Assembly (NCBI RefSeq): GCF_040712315.1
Contig: NC_134013.1
Location: forward strand, 90,836,001-90,900,000
DNA: 64,000 bases
Reading direction: 5' to 3'
From: Castanea sativa
Taxonomy: Eukaryota > Streptophyta > Magnoliopsida > Fagales > Fagaceae
The notes under the pieces are model-generated. The model had not been told where the DNA came from and searched no databases. It worked only from the letters and a program-made list of their open reading frames with translations. Positions 44,222 to 56,531 of this stretch are shown in pieces. Every line of letters begins with the position of its first letter. The stretch's first letter is position 1. The translations under genes and the position numbers were made by a program.

Positions 44222-46813
44222 ATGGGTAGATTCAAGTGTTTAGTTGACACTGATGCTGGTATGGAGGGTTTTAGGGCCAAATACCATATTCCCCAAGATG
44301 TAGGTTTGAGATATTGTTCTCCTGAAGCCATAGCCAATGATAGGAAAGAAGGAGAACTTGTCGTTCCCATCATTGCCTTCCTGGAGGGTGGGATGACACT
44401 TCCCATGAAAAACGTGACCAGTGAATACTTTCGTAACCATAGGTTATGCCCAAATCAATGCACACCCAACATATTTAGAGTTTTAGGCTGTGTTGATGCT
44501 CTAAATGAGCAAATGGGCCTAAATCTCACCTGGCACGACGTCGTCTACATGTACGAGTGTCATAAACTTAAAGATGTAGGATACTACATGAAATCTAGGT
44601 CTAGCATTGTGAGGCTCTTATCTTGCCTTCCCAAATCCAATAAAGGCATGAAGGACGACTACCTTATTGCTTCTGGAATGTGGTATGACATCCTCATTGC
44701 CCAGTCGAATGGGGAGACCCAGGTGTCAATCCATAGGAGTTAGATTCCCTAACCTGTGACTTGGTTCTATTAACTTTAATCACTTCCAGTTACATTGTCT
44801 GTCATTACTTCCTCATTTAGTATTCTTCGTTAGTCTAACTATATTTTGTTCTCTCGGATATTTTTGCAGATAAATAACACGTACGGCCTCGTCTAAGTCA
44901 TTGTAGTGTCGTGGGCCTCAATCGTGTTTTGCGATCGGAGGTGTTTGTGAGCGCAAATCTACAAATGAGGGCATCCCACCTCATATTGGGATACGATCCT
45001 CTGTCAGAGGACTTCCAAGACATAGGAAACACGATCATTGCGGGTGAAAAAAGACGCAGAAGGATAAATATTGCGAGATCGGGCTTCCTTGATACACACG
45101 AATTACCCGACGATCCCTCAGTTATCCTCTACATATGCCCAATCGCAGCAGTTCCTCTCTCGGCACACTCTCAGGTACTAACCACCCGGAAGAACCAGCT
45201 TCTTTGTAACTATCACTCAAGGAGGAGACATATCAGTTCTAACTTGAGGAAGCCGAGAGACCCATAGAAAGCCACATTGTCACCATCTTGGACGAAGAAA
45301 ACGAACCCTCGGAGGGTTCCAGCATAAAAGGTTTTGTACCAGCACAGTTGATACTAGTGATGAAGAAGAAGATATGGCCATTTTGAGGACATTGATGTCC
45401 AAGAGGGGTACACAAGCTCCCAAAAAGGGTGCAGTTGGATCTCAACCCCCTCCCAAGCTGCCACCACCTCCAACTCTTTCTGACCCGAAGGTTCTAGCCT
45501 TCGACCCCAAAAAGAAAAGGAAGAACGAGGCCGAAGAGGCTGAGATGACGAAACAAAAGAAACTTAAGCAACAGCAACAACAACAACAAAACGTTGCCAA
45601 GGGCAAAACGTGTGCCCCTTCTATTCAGAGTGGGTAGAGCTATGATGTGGCTGAGGTGCACCGAATGCAAACCAATTGGTCTCCCACGCTGGAACTAGAT
45701 GGGGCTCCCATATCTGGCCAGTCTAGTATCAGAACGTTCCAACAAGGACTTGCTCACCACCTCGTGAATGCCCTGGAACAGCCACTTCTTCTCCCAAGGG
45801 ATATGGAGGCTTTAGACAAGATGAGCCAACCACACCTTTTCCTCTCCCTAAAAAGGGATTTAGCTCTGGTAAGTGCCCTTCAACTACTTGTATCCCTTTA
45901 CTTCATTATCTTTCTATATAATATCTTTTGTACACGTTCCCATAGTGTTTTTGTCATTATATGCTTGATTACTATTTCAACGCAGGGCATCCAAGAAGTG
46001 TTTGCTGTGAAGAGATGGGTGGAAAACTCCTGAAAAATGGCTACAATCGAATTCCAGGTTAGAGTAGAGACCGAGAAGGCTTTAGGCCTGGCCAAGTTAA
46101 ACAACGAGGATCTAGCCAAGAAGCTGGCAGATGAGAAAAGGGAAAGAAGTGGTGCCGAGGCCAGCCTCAAAACAACCAAGACTCAAGTGGAGGGGCAATG
46201 TAAGCTACTGCGCCAAAAGGATGAAGACCTATCCAAAGCTCAGCAAGAAAATTCAGGGTTGTAGGAAGAGCTTGCTAGGGCAAAATAAGAGGTTCGCACC
46301 TTCAAGGAGACCATGGAGGATGTTAAGAAGGCTTCTTACAATGAAGGGGTCGAGACGACAGAAACCCAACTGATAGAGGAGTTGGCAGAGTTATGTAGGG
46401 AGTGCTGCCAATAAGTATGGGCAGAAGCCCTGAACGTGACAAAAGTCCCCACGACCTCTGAATTGAGGAAACCTGAGAACATTTGGATCCCCAAGGATAT
46501 CCAAGTGCTCGAAAAGCTTCCTCCATTCACACCTACCCCCGAGACAGTGCCTTCAACACAACCATCCACCATTCAAGAACCCATTCCAACTCCTAAAGAA
46601 CCTGCTGGTTCCGACAAAGAGAAGGAACAAGGTGACGAAGTCGAGAAGTGTCCGAGCAAGGATACGAAGCCAAACGTTCCTCCACCAGTGGCAAAGGACA
46701 AAGGGAAATAAGTCCAAACCTCATTCGAAGCGGAACTTAAGCAAATAGAAGAGGTGGATAAAACCAAAGAAGCTACCAGCAAGTCCAAGCAGGACCCCCC
46801 CACCAAGACTTAA
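44222..46813 (+). pseudogene. Antisense three-exon gene of copy 2, degraded
   Basis: Exon positions correspond to copy 1: 44222-44722, 44870-45868 and 45986-46813. Both introns are retained with GT-AG borders (44723-44869 and 45869-45985). The first 150 or so residues are highly similar to copy 1 (GRFKCLVDTDAGMEGFRAKY). Lesions include a one-base deletion near the end of exon 1, a TAA two codons into exon 2 where copy 1 has CAG, and further stops and frameshifts in exons 2 and 3. The KKKRK-type basic motif and the coiled coil can still be followed. It is a pseudogene, but it confirms the exon structure of the gene in copy 1. Confidence 0.85.
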
Positions 46814-47269
46814 GGCATAGGCCAGTTAGAACCCTACTCCTTATGTAATAATTTTTTGTATTAGGGCCTTTATCTTGATATTTTTACCTCAAAGTTTCAT
46901 TTCAAATGTACCTCTTGATAAAATTAAAGAGAAATTTGAAAGGTTGCTTTTTAACTCCTTGCCAATCTCTGATAGTGAAATGTTAATTCCCTTCACCATA
47001 ATGTGAATTACATGCATGGAATAATTGACTCAATATTCCATTGCGCAATGAAGCCTTTGCAACGCCTCTATCATAAATAAAACCCACATAAAAGTACATT
47101 CACTTTATCAATTTTAATCAACAACAGATAAATTATATATCGAAACTATAATATATGAAGTACAACAACACACAGTCTAAGACTTAACTTGGTATTTAGT
47201 TTGGGGGCATAAAGTAAACCGTCAAACTTACCATGGTTTATCAATACGCCAATTTCCACGAGGTATAAA
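46814..47269. other. Spacer after the antisense pseudogene
   Basis: AT-rich and non-coding. It corresponds to 5794-6304 of copy 1. Confidence 0.45.
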
Positions 47270-47935
47270 ACCACGAGGCATGGTTTCTATTTGATGCTTT
47301 GAATAATGGATTGAAATGTTAATTCTCCTAAAGTAGAAGGTCCGAGGACTCGACGTAACCAAGGTTCTGTTTAACATTTAATAAGATATCAATTTTCATG
47401 AGGTATGTGGTTCGAGGACCATGCATGACCAAGTTTCTGTTTGATACTTAGAATAAGTGGCTCGAAATGTTAATTTTTTCAAAGTAGAAGGTCTGAGGAC
47501 CTGACGTAACTAAGGTTCTATTTAACATTTAGTAAGATATCAATTTCCAAGAGGTATGTGGTCTGAGGACCATGCATGACCAAGTTTCTGTTTGATACTT
47601 AGATTAAGTGGCTCGAAATGTTAATTTTCCCAAAGTAGAAGGTCCGAGGACCGGATGTAACTAAGGTTTTATTTAACATTTAATAAGATATCAATTTTTA
47701 CGAGGTATGTGGTCCGAGGACAATGCATGACCAAGTTTCTGTTTGATACTTAGAATAAGTGGCTCAAAATGTTAATTTTTCCAAAGTAGAAGGTTCGAGG
47801 ACCCGACGTAACTAAGGTTCTGTTTAACATTTAATAAGATATTAATTTACACGAGGTATGTGGTCCGAGGACCATGCATGACCAAGTTTCTATTTGATAC
47901 TTAGAATAAGTGGATCGAAATACAACATAATGATT
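47270..47935. repeat. 151-bp tandem array of copy 2
   Basis: AAGTTTCTGTTTGATAC-type unit starts recur at 47431, 47582, 47733 and 47884, exactly 151 bp apart, with a partial unit before them. GTCCGAGGAC-like sites lie at 47340, 47410, 47491, 47561, 47642, 47712, 47793 and 47863, again alternating 70 and 81 bp. The sequence between sites has diverged noticeably from copy 1, but the spacing has not changed. Confidence 0.9.
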
Positions 47936-47966
47936 ATTTAAACAAAAATGATAAAAGTGCCTTTTA

Positions 47967-49115
47967 TTAATAGTAATACCTTCGTAGGTTATTTACATTC
48001 CAAGGATGTTGTACAATTTTTTCATCTAAGTCTGCTAAGCAATATGACCCTATACCCGTCACTGAAGTGATTCGGTATGGTCATTCCTAGGTGGGTGCTA
48101 GTTTTCCCCCATGTTGGATTCTTAGTGGTACCCATGACTTTCCTCAAGACCAAATCTTCAGGCACAAGCGACCTTAGTTTTACGTGAGCATCATATCCTT
48201 GTTTGAGTTTCTACTGATAATAAGCTAGTTGAACCATGGCGACCTCTTGTCGTTCCTCAACCAAATCCAAGCTTTTCTCTAGCAAACCATCATTATCTTC
48301 TGGGTTGAAAGAGCTTGTCCTTAATGTCGAAAACCTAGACTCCAAAGCTATCACTGCCTCGGCCCCATAAGTCATGGAGAAGGGTGTTTTTCCTGTGGAT
48401 CTTCGCGGTGTAGTCCGATATGTCCACAAAACGTGTGGCAACTCTTCTACCCATCTACCCTTTGCGTTATCCAGTCTCTTTTTGAGTCCATTGACTATAA
48501 CTTTGTTAACGGCCTCGGCTTGACCATTTCCCTAAGGACAAGCTAGAGTGGAGTATCTATTTGTGATGCCTAAGTCACTATAATACTTTCTAAAAGCTTT
48601 ATTATCAAACTGCATGCCATTCTTTGAAATAAGTGTGTAAGGTATCCCAAATCTAGTGATAATGTTCTTCCATACAAACTTCTTGGCGTCTACATCCCTA
48701 ATATTTGACAAAGGCTCAGCTTCAACCCACTTGATGAAGTAATTAGTTCCCACGAGTAGCCATCTTTTATTTCCCACAGCTCTCGGGAAAAACCCTACTA
48801 TATCCAGTCCTCATTGAGCGAATAGCCAGGGACTAAACAAATGATTAAGGACACCACCAGGCTGATGTATATTAGGAGCAAATCTCTGGCATTGGTCACA
48901 TTTTCTTGCATAGTCCTGGGCCTATCTCTGCATATTGGGCCACTAATATCCCTGGGTCAAAGCTCTATGGGCTAAGGACCTCCCTCCAGTATGACTTCCA
49001 CAAATCCCTTCGTGCAATTCTTCCAAAAGCGCCTCTATTGCTTCAAGGTATACACACAGCAAGTATGGTCCACAAAAGGAGGGCTTATATAGCTTTTGAT
49101 CCTTGAATAACCAGA
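47967..49115 (-). pseudogene. Integrase of copy 2, degraded
   Basis: Open pieces at 48211-48441 and 48532-48777 match copy 1 (GNKRWLLVGTNY, LWTYRTTPRRSTGKTPFSMTYGAEAVI). The second catalytic residue is lost: the LISDNG of copy 1 reads LISKNG here. The frame passes the point where copy 1 has its one-base deletion. Stops and shifts occur elsewhere. Confidence 0.85.
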
Positions 49116-50562
49116 ATTAAGGTGCCTTTCGACGAATTTTATCTGCTTCAGACTTCTTCTCGGGAAAAACATCGCCTTTTAGAAAAGAAACTACGAGGTC
49201 CATCCAACTAGGTTCGAGCCTTACCTGATGAATACGGATGACACTTTCAGTTGTTAGAGTAGGTTTCAAGAAGTCTTCGACGAGGATAATCCTAGGCAAA
49301 CCCTGAGCTGAGGATGTTGGCAGAGTGGCCAATGAGTCTGCATGTGTGTTTCCACTTCTAGAAACATGCGATAGAATAAAAGAATCAAACTTGGATTGTA
49401 AACATTTAACCTTAGTCAGATATTCTTGCATTCTCGGATCCCTAGCCTCTATGGTTCCCACCACTTGGCCCACGACTAACTGAGAATCCAATGACATATG
49501 AACTGACTTTCCCCCATTTTCTAGACCATATCCATGCCAACCAAGACAACTTCGTACTCAGCCTCATTATTAGTGGTCGAGAATGCCAACCTCAACGATT
49601 TCTTAAAGGTAATTCCTTCAGGGGATACCAAAATAAGTTCGACACCTAACCCTCTTTGGTTCACCGCCCTATCAACATATACTTTCCAAATTGGAAGCCC
49701 CTCGTATGTGATCATACCAACTGATTTTTCATCCATGTGCAACTCCTTTGCTGTTTCTTCTAGTGAAGGCTCGGCGAATTCTACCACCAAATCTACAAGG
49801 ACCTGGCCCTTCACAGAAGTGTGAGGCATATATTTGATATCAAAAGCCCCTAGAATGGTTCCCCACTTCGCTATTCCCCCTGAGTAGTTAGCACTTCGCA
49901 ATACCGACTTGAGAGGAAGCTGAGTCAAAACCACAACAGTGTGGGATTGGAAGCAATGAGGGAGCTTCCACGTAGCATGCACTACGGCCAGAATCGCCTT
50001 TTTCAAAGGTAAGTAACGCACCTCAGCTTCATTCAAAGATTTGCTGACGTAGTAAACCGGTCTCTGTACACCACTCGTTCCGTATTAAAACCAAACTGAC
50101 AGCATGGATAGCCATAGCTATATATGCAAACAGGACTTCATCAACCTCTGGCTGAGACATGATGGGTGGTCGGGAAAAACACTCTTTAAGTTGTTGAAAA
50201 GCTAAAACACACTCCTTAGTCCATTTGAATCCTTTCCACTTATTTAGTAACTGGAAGAAAGGTCTGCACCTATCAGCGGACCGAGAGATAAATTTGTTGA
50301 GAGCAGCAATCATTCTAGTCAACTTTTGAACTTCCTTTGGATTTCGAGGTGGTTGTAAGCCGTGGATGGCCCTGACATTCGCCGAATTTACCTCTATTCC
50401 TCTATGAGACACCATGTAACCTAGGAACTTACCAGAGCCCACCCCAAAAGAGCACTTAGAGGCATTAAGGCGCAACTTGTACTTCCTTAGTGTTTGAAAG
50501 GTGTCATCCAAATCTTTCACATGCATAGGTATCGTCTTGCTTTTCACCACCATATCATCCAC
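49116..50562 (-). pseudogene. RT C-terminal part and two RNase H domains of copy 2
   Basis: Pieces at 50029-50562 (starting DDMVVKSK of the YVDD box), 49521-50036 (first RNase H and start of the second, WKVYVDRAVNQRG) and 49117-49497 (LDSQLVVGQV to the connection). At the position where copy 1 has a TAA between RT and integrase, this copy has a Gln codon (SSAQGLPR), so pol was originally continuous. Frameshifts near 50060 and 49510. Confidence 0.88.
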
Positions 50563-51282
50563 ATATACCTTGACAGTCTTTTCGAGCTACGACTTGAACA
50601 TCCTGGTCATCATCCTTTGGTAGGTAGCCCCTGCATTTTTCAAACCGAATGACATCACTTTATAGTGACAATTTCCCGTGGGAGTAATGAAGGCTGTCTT
50701 TTCTTGGTCACCCAATGCCAAAGGTATTTGGTGATAGCCTTGGAAGATATCCAAAAAACTCATCCGAGGATGCCCAACTGTAGCATCCACTAGCTGATCT
50801 ATACGAGGCATTGGAAATGAATCCTTAGAACAAGCTTTGTTTAAATCTGTGAAGTCTATGCACACTCTCCACTTTCCATTCTTCTTCTTCACTACTACTG
50901 TGTGAGCTAACCATTCAAGATAAAAGACTTTTTTAATTGCCCTAGCCCTTTTGAGCTTGAGCACCTCTTCCTTTACAGCCTTGGCATGTTCTTTAGAAGA
51001 ACGCCGAGGTGGTTGCCTCCTCGGGACAGTGGTAGGATTGACGTTTAAATGATGGAAAATGAAGCTTGGATTAACCCCCGGAGCCTCGTAGGGATCCCAC
51101 GCAAATAAGTCAACATTGTTTTTCAAAAACATCACCAACTCCAACTTCTCTCGATGTGGTAGTCGTACCCCAACCTGAAAGAACTTTTCAGGGTCATTAT
51201 TAATAAGAAATCTTTCTAACTCTTCACACGTTGCCTCCTCTGCTGTCACCGCATCGGGCGCATCCAGAGTCGTTAATTGCTA
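50563..51282 (-). pseudogene. RT N-terminal part of copy 2, ending in a premature stop
   Basis: Open from just after the TAG CAA TTA stop (51282-51274) to a TAG at 50589-50587, just before the YVDD box. It matches copy 1 over more than 200 residues (WDPYEAPGVNPSFIFHHLNVNP, CIDFTDLNKAC). Confidence 0.9.
51274..51282 (-). promoter_or_regulatory. Candidate leaky stop UAG CAA UUA (copy 2)
   Basis: Identical to 10614-10622 of copy 1, in the same frame relative to RT and with the same eleven-codon distance to the next conserved residue block. Upstream, the frame can be read back through the AVLRQAES segment, which matches the protease tail of copy 1. Confidence 0.65.
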
Positions 51283-51419
51283 TAAATATTCCGCAGCCGA
51301 GGCCAAGGATTCTGATTCAGCCTGACGTAGTACTGCAGTCGATAGGCATTTCCTTGCTACCGATTGACTCCCAAAAATCTCCTCAATTTATCCTCTCGAC
51401 AAGAACTTTACTTTGAAGG

Positions 51420-54400
51420 ATGACAAAAACTAAGCCCGATATGGATATGATGATTGTATTTTACTCTGAAGAAAAAGACAATATATTGCAATGATTGTTA
51501 TATTTAGTTTCACTAATGATTGTTATTAATGATTTCTTTTTCAGGCATAGTGGCTATAAAACTGTGTTATCAAAACTTTTGGTTTGGTATTGCTTTACAA
51601 ATGCAATTTGTGTTGGACAGTCAAGCTCCTTTGTTTTCCTTGCTCTTCCTTTACGTTTAAAAAGGTACTATTGATGCTGTAATACTATATGCCTCTTTTA
51701 TGCAGCTTAGGTCATATGCAAGGTTTGTTGCAAGAAGATATATTAGTTACTAAAGCTAGCAAAAGTGCTTTTGGCTTTCAGTAAATTTTTGTTGTATCTA
51801 TAGCAATTCAATATCTTAAATTTTGCCTTCAAAAACCAGGCTTTTCCAAGTGGCACATAGAATTGAAAGACTTTCTACATTCTTTTAGCCAATAAGACTT
51901 TCCTATTAAGTGCCACATTAGTTTACTCCCTTCAATCTATATTTTAGCATGCCTGAATTGCTACACAATCTCTTCTAACCTCTTGACATTTGCTATTTCT
52001 GTCTCCACTCTTTCCCGTACATTTGATCATTTTGCTATGAACTCATTTGGCCTTAACTATAGGGTTTGTCTTGGGTGATAATATTTAGGTGCTATTAAAC
52101 CGTTTCTTTTGTTTATTTTTCCATAAGGATTATGTCAGTAAGAACAAGTGACTATATTTGCTTGGTGTTTATTTTTCCAATAAGTATTTAATTTTTTTAA
52201 TTTTCATTTGATCCATCTTCTTTTGTTTCTATACAAATATAGCTCCTGTGGTGGAGCTTAATGCTCTAAAACATTGAAAGAGAATCACAAGTAGCATATG
52301 CAATCAGTTCTTCTAAAGTTTGACACATTTTTTCTTTTCTTTTACTTTGTGACAAGTAGTGATGTCTTTATTTAACTTCAATTGAACTGGTGCTTTTTTT
52401 TTTTTTTTTTTGGAGTCATCTGCAATTTGTGGAGCCAAGGATAAATGTTATGTTAATCGAAAATTGTATTGATGCAGCATGTAACTACAATTTTTTTGGT
52501 TCAATGAAAATTAGTACTGCCCCTATATAACTTCAAGTGAGTTGATGCTTCCTCTTTTCTTTATTGAAGCCATCTACAAATTTTGAAGCCAAGGATAGAT
52601 GTAATGTTTATGGAAAATTGTATTGATGCAACACGTTACTAGTTAGTGAATGCTATTAGTAGATTAAGCAATTTTAATTTACTTATCCACCCCCAAAAAA
52701 AAAGAGAAATTCTAATTGAAAATTTATCTACAATTATATTTTTGAATGGATAAAAATGTTTTCTTTCATGTTATTACTTTCAAATAAGTTTAACATTCTA
52801 CTTAAATAACTAAATATATTTACTTACATTAGCAGATTATTTATTACAAGTTTGGGGATCTTATATTAGTATCTATTTAATTGTTAGCCTCTATCTTTCA
52901 TACTGTTGTATACTTTGTTTTGTTGAGTTATTTTGGAACTCTGTGCATCCATCTTAATTTCGCTAATTTTTGCATATAGGCTCAGGCTGTTGTTTTTCCT
53001 ATTAAATAAGTAGTGTTGTTCTCAAAAATTAGCAACATGTTTTGAGTGTTTTCTATTTAATTGAATGGATAAAAATTAGCAACATATTAGTATCTATTTA
53101 ATTGAATGGATAAAAATTAGCAACATATTAGTATCTATTTAATTGAATGGATAAAAATGTTTTCTTTCATGTTTTGTTGAGTGTCCATGTGCTGAATTAG
53201 CAACATGTATGCACCTTAAGGCAATATCTTTACATGAGATAACATAGGAGAAGAAGACTAAGACTTGGTGACATTTGCTGGCTGTATTAATGGTGTGGAG
53301 GATTTTTTATATTATTTTTAAAATGTATTTGAACAATGATAATTTGTACCATCTATTTGGTGCACAGTTTTTATAGCCTGGATTTTTTTTCCTTCTTACA
53401 TGCTTGCTTTTTGTTTCCTTTAAAAGGTTGGATGGAATGCCATGTTGTCTTTTTGGTTTTTTTTTTTTGTTTTTTTGTTTTATGGAATGCCATGTTGTCT
53501 TTGGCAAGATGCTAAATGGGATGGATGTTGTTTACAAGAGTGACACAGAAGGATATATTTAGTTATTGTTTTGGGATGTTATTCTATTTAGTCAAATATT
53601 ATAAATTTTACCATTTAGCTAGAGATGATGTCTTTTGGGAAAGTCTTTAGAACTTTTACCCACAGTCCATCTGTTTCTAAGTAATTTTTTTAGAACAATG
53701 CTTACTCCTAAATCTGTGTATATTTATTCTTTTTCTTGATATGCAGAGTATTAAGAAATTTAATATTTTTTAAATCAATAAATTTAGAAATATGTTTTGA
53801 ATCAGTTAAGTCTTGGTGTCCCCTGAGCAGTCAATGGTACTATGGGATCAATCTTGCACATTTTTCAATTCAAGCCAGATTACAACTTTAATTTATTTTC
53901 TATAATTTAAGAAACCTCCTTTTTCCATCCTTTTGTTGAAGCACAAAATTACGGAGTTCTCTTTCAGATAAGACATTTGGGTGTTTTTAAGAAAAGTTAG
54001 TGAATCAAACTAAAAGATTAGGATAGCCTGATTTTTCCTCTGCTTATCTCATATTTTCGGTTAAATTTTCCCAATTTATGTATTTGGGTTTGAATTGGTT
54101 TTTTTCAAGATTCAATTGACCTATAACCTTATTACATTGTCTAACTCAATGATTACATTGTCTTGCTTTTGATGGTTTTGAGTTCTATTAGTGATATTTT
54201 GTAAGCGTTGAAAATGCATAATTTATGCTTTATGAAAAAAAATTAGTGATTCCCACACATGAAGTGCTATTTATACCTAAGTTTTATATGTCTAGAAGTT
54301 TACATTACAGTTAAAATTAAAAAAGACAATACTTTATGATCTTATGATTGCCAAATGCTATAATTACAAGCTTGGATTTAATTATTGTTACTGGATTACC

Positions 54401-55520
54401 ATATTTTGAAGTCTTGATTTTGGTACATCTAAATATGGTAGAGACCACTTTCAATTCTTAAGACTCAATTTGGTTAGTGACTATGTTTTGATTAGAAAAA
54501 AAGTTTTGGCTTCCCATCACTCACTTATCTTTTAAATTTTGTAATACATTTCTAGGAGTCATTATGCCAAAAAAATTATTGAATCAATGTTAAAGGTAAC
54601 CTGATTTCCAATTTTATTTTTCCAATTTTTTGGGTTCTGTTTTGTTGATTATTGTTATTTGGTTAGAATGTTTTTCCCTGTTTGGTAGATTTTTGTAAGA
54701 TTTTGTTTTTCTTTTCGTTTGCCCCTTAAATTTGAAATCATTTAATTTTAGCATAAAAAATGCTTCAAAATTATGCATCAAGTTCGTTTCTTCGTACCCT
54801 TTTCTTATTTATTTAATTTCCTGTTTTATTTGAGATTGTGAGAGTTTAAATTTTCTTTATTTAGGTTATGGTTTTCTCATTGTTGGAGGATTTGTTTCAG
54901 TTTCTTTATGCCATCTTTTTCCATTCAACTTTGATTTTTGCCATAGGATAGTCCAAGTATCCTAAGACTCTTATATCAACCTGAATTGCAAGTGTTATAA
55001 TATATGTGATTCCAATTTTGAATCCAGCTATAATTCTTTCCTATTGTTGGTTGCTAAAGTTCAGTTATAGAGATAGGGTTTTTTAGGTAGATTCTTGCTT
55101 ACATCTCTCTTTGTTGATGTCATTTTCTTTTCTCATCTTTTTATTTGCCTCTTTGTTAGATTGTCACTCTGTTAATGAATCTGAGTCCTAATTTTTAAGT
55201 AATGACCATTATTGTTGACCTTTGCAGGATATCACCAACTTTTAGAAAACTAAATAACAGGAAAGCTATTAATTTGTTGTGGTTGGTCTCGTGCTTTTTG
55301 TTATTTGAATTTGAATTAAAATCCTGATGTTTATTTTCTCTCTTTCAATGTTTTGGCCTCAGATTATAATCTTTGTTTTTCCTGCTTTACTAACATTATA
55401 ATCTTTTCGAAATTGGAATTATTATATTCTTTGATTATTTACTGCCTTCTTTGAAACAGAAATTCACAAATAATACTAAACAAAGGTACTTAATGTCATC
55501 AGGATCAATCCAAGTCATTA
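51420..55520. other. Gene-free AT-rich tract with small repeats
   Basis: No coding signal on either strand. There is a diverged direct duplication of about 110 bases (52370-52480 and 52528-52640; shared GCCAAGGATA-ATGT, GAAAATTGTATTGATGCA). There is also a 41-bp tandem repeat (TTAATTGAATGGATAAAAATTAGC units at 53053, 53094 and 53135). The composition and long T-rich plus strand resemble intron or intergenic DNA. Confidence 0.5.
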
Positions 55521-55521
55521 G

Positions 55522-55798
55522 ATGATTTGCATTCATAGGGATAGGCAGTTGGTAAAAGAAAAAAGGCAAGTAGAACATACCAACCGGTATGTTAGAGATT
55601 GTGATGGTCCCAAAGTGGTTGATTTCAAAATGTATAAGCTGGATGAAGAGTGGAGTCGATGGGAGTTGGAAAAAAGCTTGGGTGATCGAGCTTTTCTTCA
55701 ATGATCAAAATGAAACTCATGTTTTCAACTTGGAAGATAGTAGCTTTGGAGGTTTACAGAATACCCATCCATCCTGTCTTCTCTCAAATTTGTTTTAG
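55522..55798 (+). pseudogene. F-box/DUF295-type C-terminal fragment
   Basis: One frame reads VVDFKMYKLDEE-WSRWELEKSLGDRAF. This resembles the plant DUF295 signature, in which a 'FxVYKLD' strand is followed by a Trp-Glu region and 'SLGDRALFLG'. After RAF the similarity moves to another frame (NDQNETHVFNLEDSSFGG...). No F-box domain or start codon precedes it within reach. It is a short pseudogene relic; the identification rests on about 30 residues. Confidence 0.5.
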
Positions 55799-56498
55799 GC
55801 CTATGTAAGATAGTACACTCCCAAAGTTTCTTATTGAATTAAAATAAGAACAATGAAATCTGAAAGTGTAATTTTTTTTATACAAAGTTGATTATCTCTT
55901 AGATTTTAGTTAACATTCCACTCTATCTGCATAATTACTAAGGTTAGTTGCTTTAAACTTTTATTTTAATGGTAGATAATTGCAGAAAATGTATTTTGTT
56001 GTTGTAACTTTATGGTTGCTGGTGGGTGAATTTTCATTAATAAAACAATCAATGTAATTGCTATTAAGTTGACAGAAATTGCATGTAATTCATATAGTAG
56101 ATCATGTTTGGTTGGAGGACACCTTTTATTCTTTGAGTTTCACACTGTAGAATACATTCAAAGGTTGTGTGTGCAGCAGCCAATGTGGCATGACCACAAA
56201 GCTGAAGCTGCAAAGGGGTATCAAAGATTTGATTGATTTACAGATACTTCTTTTTATTAAGAAAGTGATTTATATATAGAAACTTTATTAGTCATTATGA
56301 AAATGAAATAATGCTTAAAAATTTGCTAAAAATTCTACTGCACCAATAAAATATGGACTTCTAATCATGGTTAAAGACCATTTTTAAATTTGTTTGTCAA
56401 TGATCATATGGAATTTTCACATGTGAAAGCAATTAGTTGGATGGTGTGGAATAGTAAATGTGGGTACTGGTAGAGAGAATATGATATTTTGTGAGTGA

Positions 56499-56531
<33 letters not shown>

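Larger units (their letters stand above)
42971..51470 (-). mobile_element. Tat-type retrotransposon copy 2 (subfamily B), truncated at its 5' end and mutated
   Basis: It has the same architecture as copy 1: 3' LTR 42971-43727, antisense gene 44222-46813, 151-bp array, integrase, RNase H domains and RT. Similarity stops within the protease region at about 51420-51470, so gag, PBS and the 5' LTR are missing. Multiple stops and frameshifts show that it is old. The LTR begins TGCACAATTTG, apparently lacking the first few bases found at 18423. No target duplication can be read. Confidence 0.9.
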
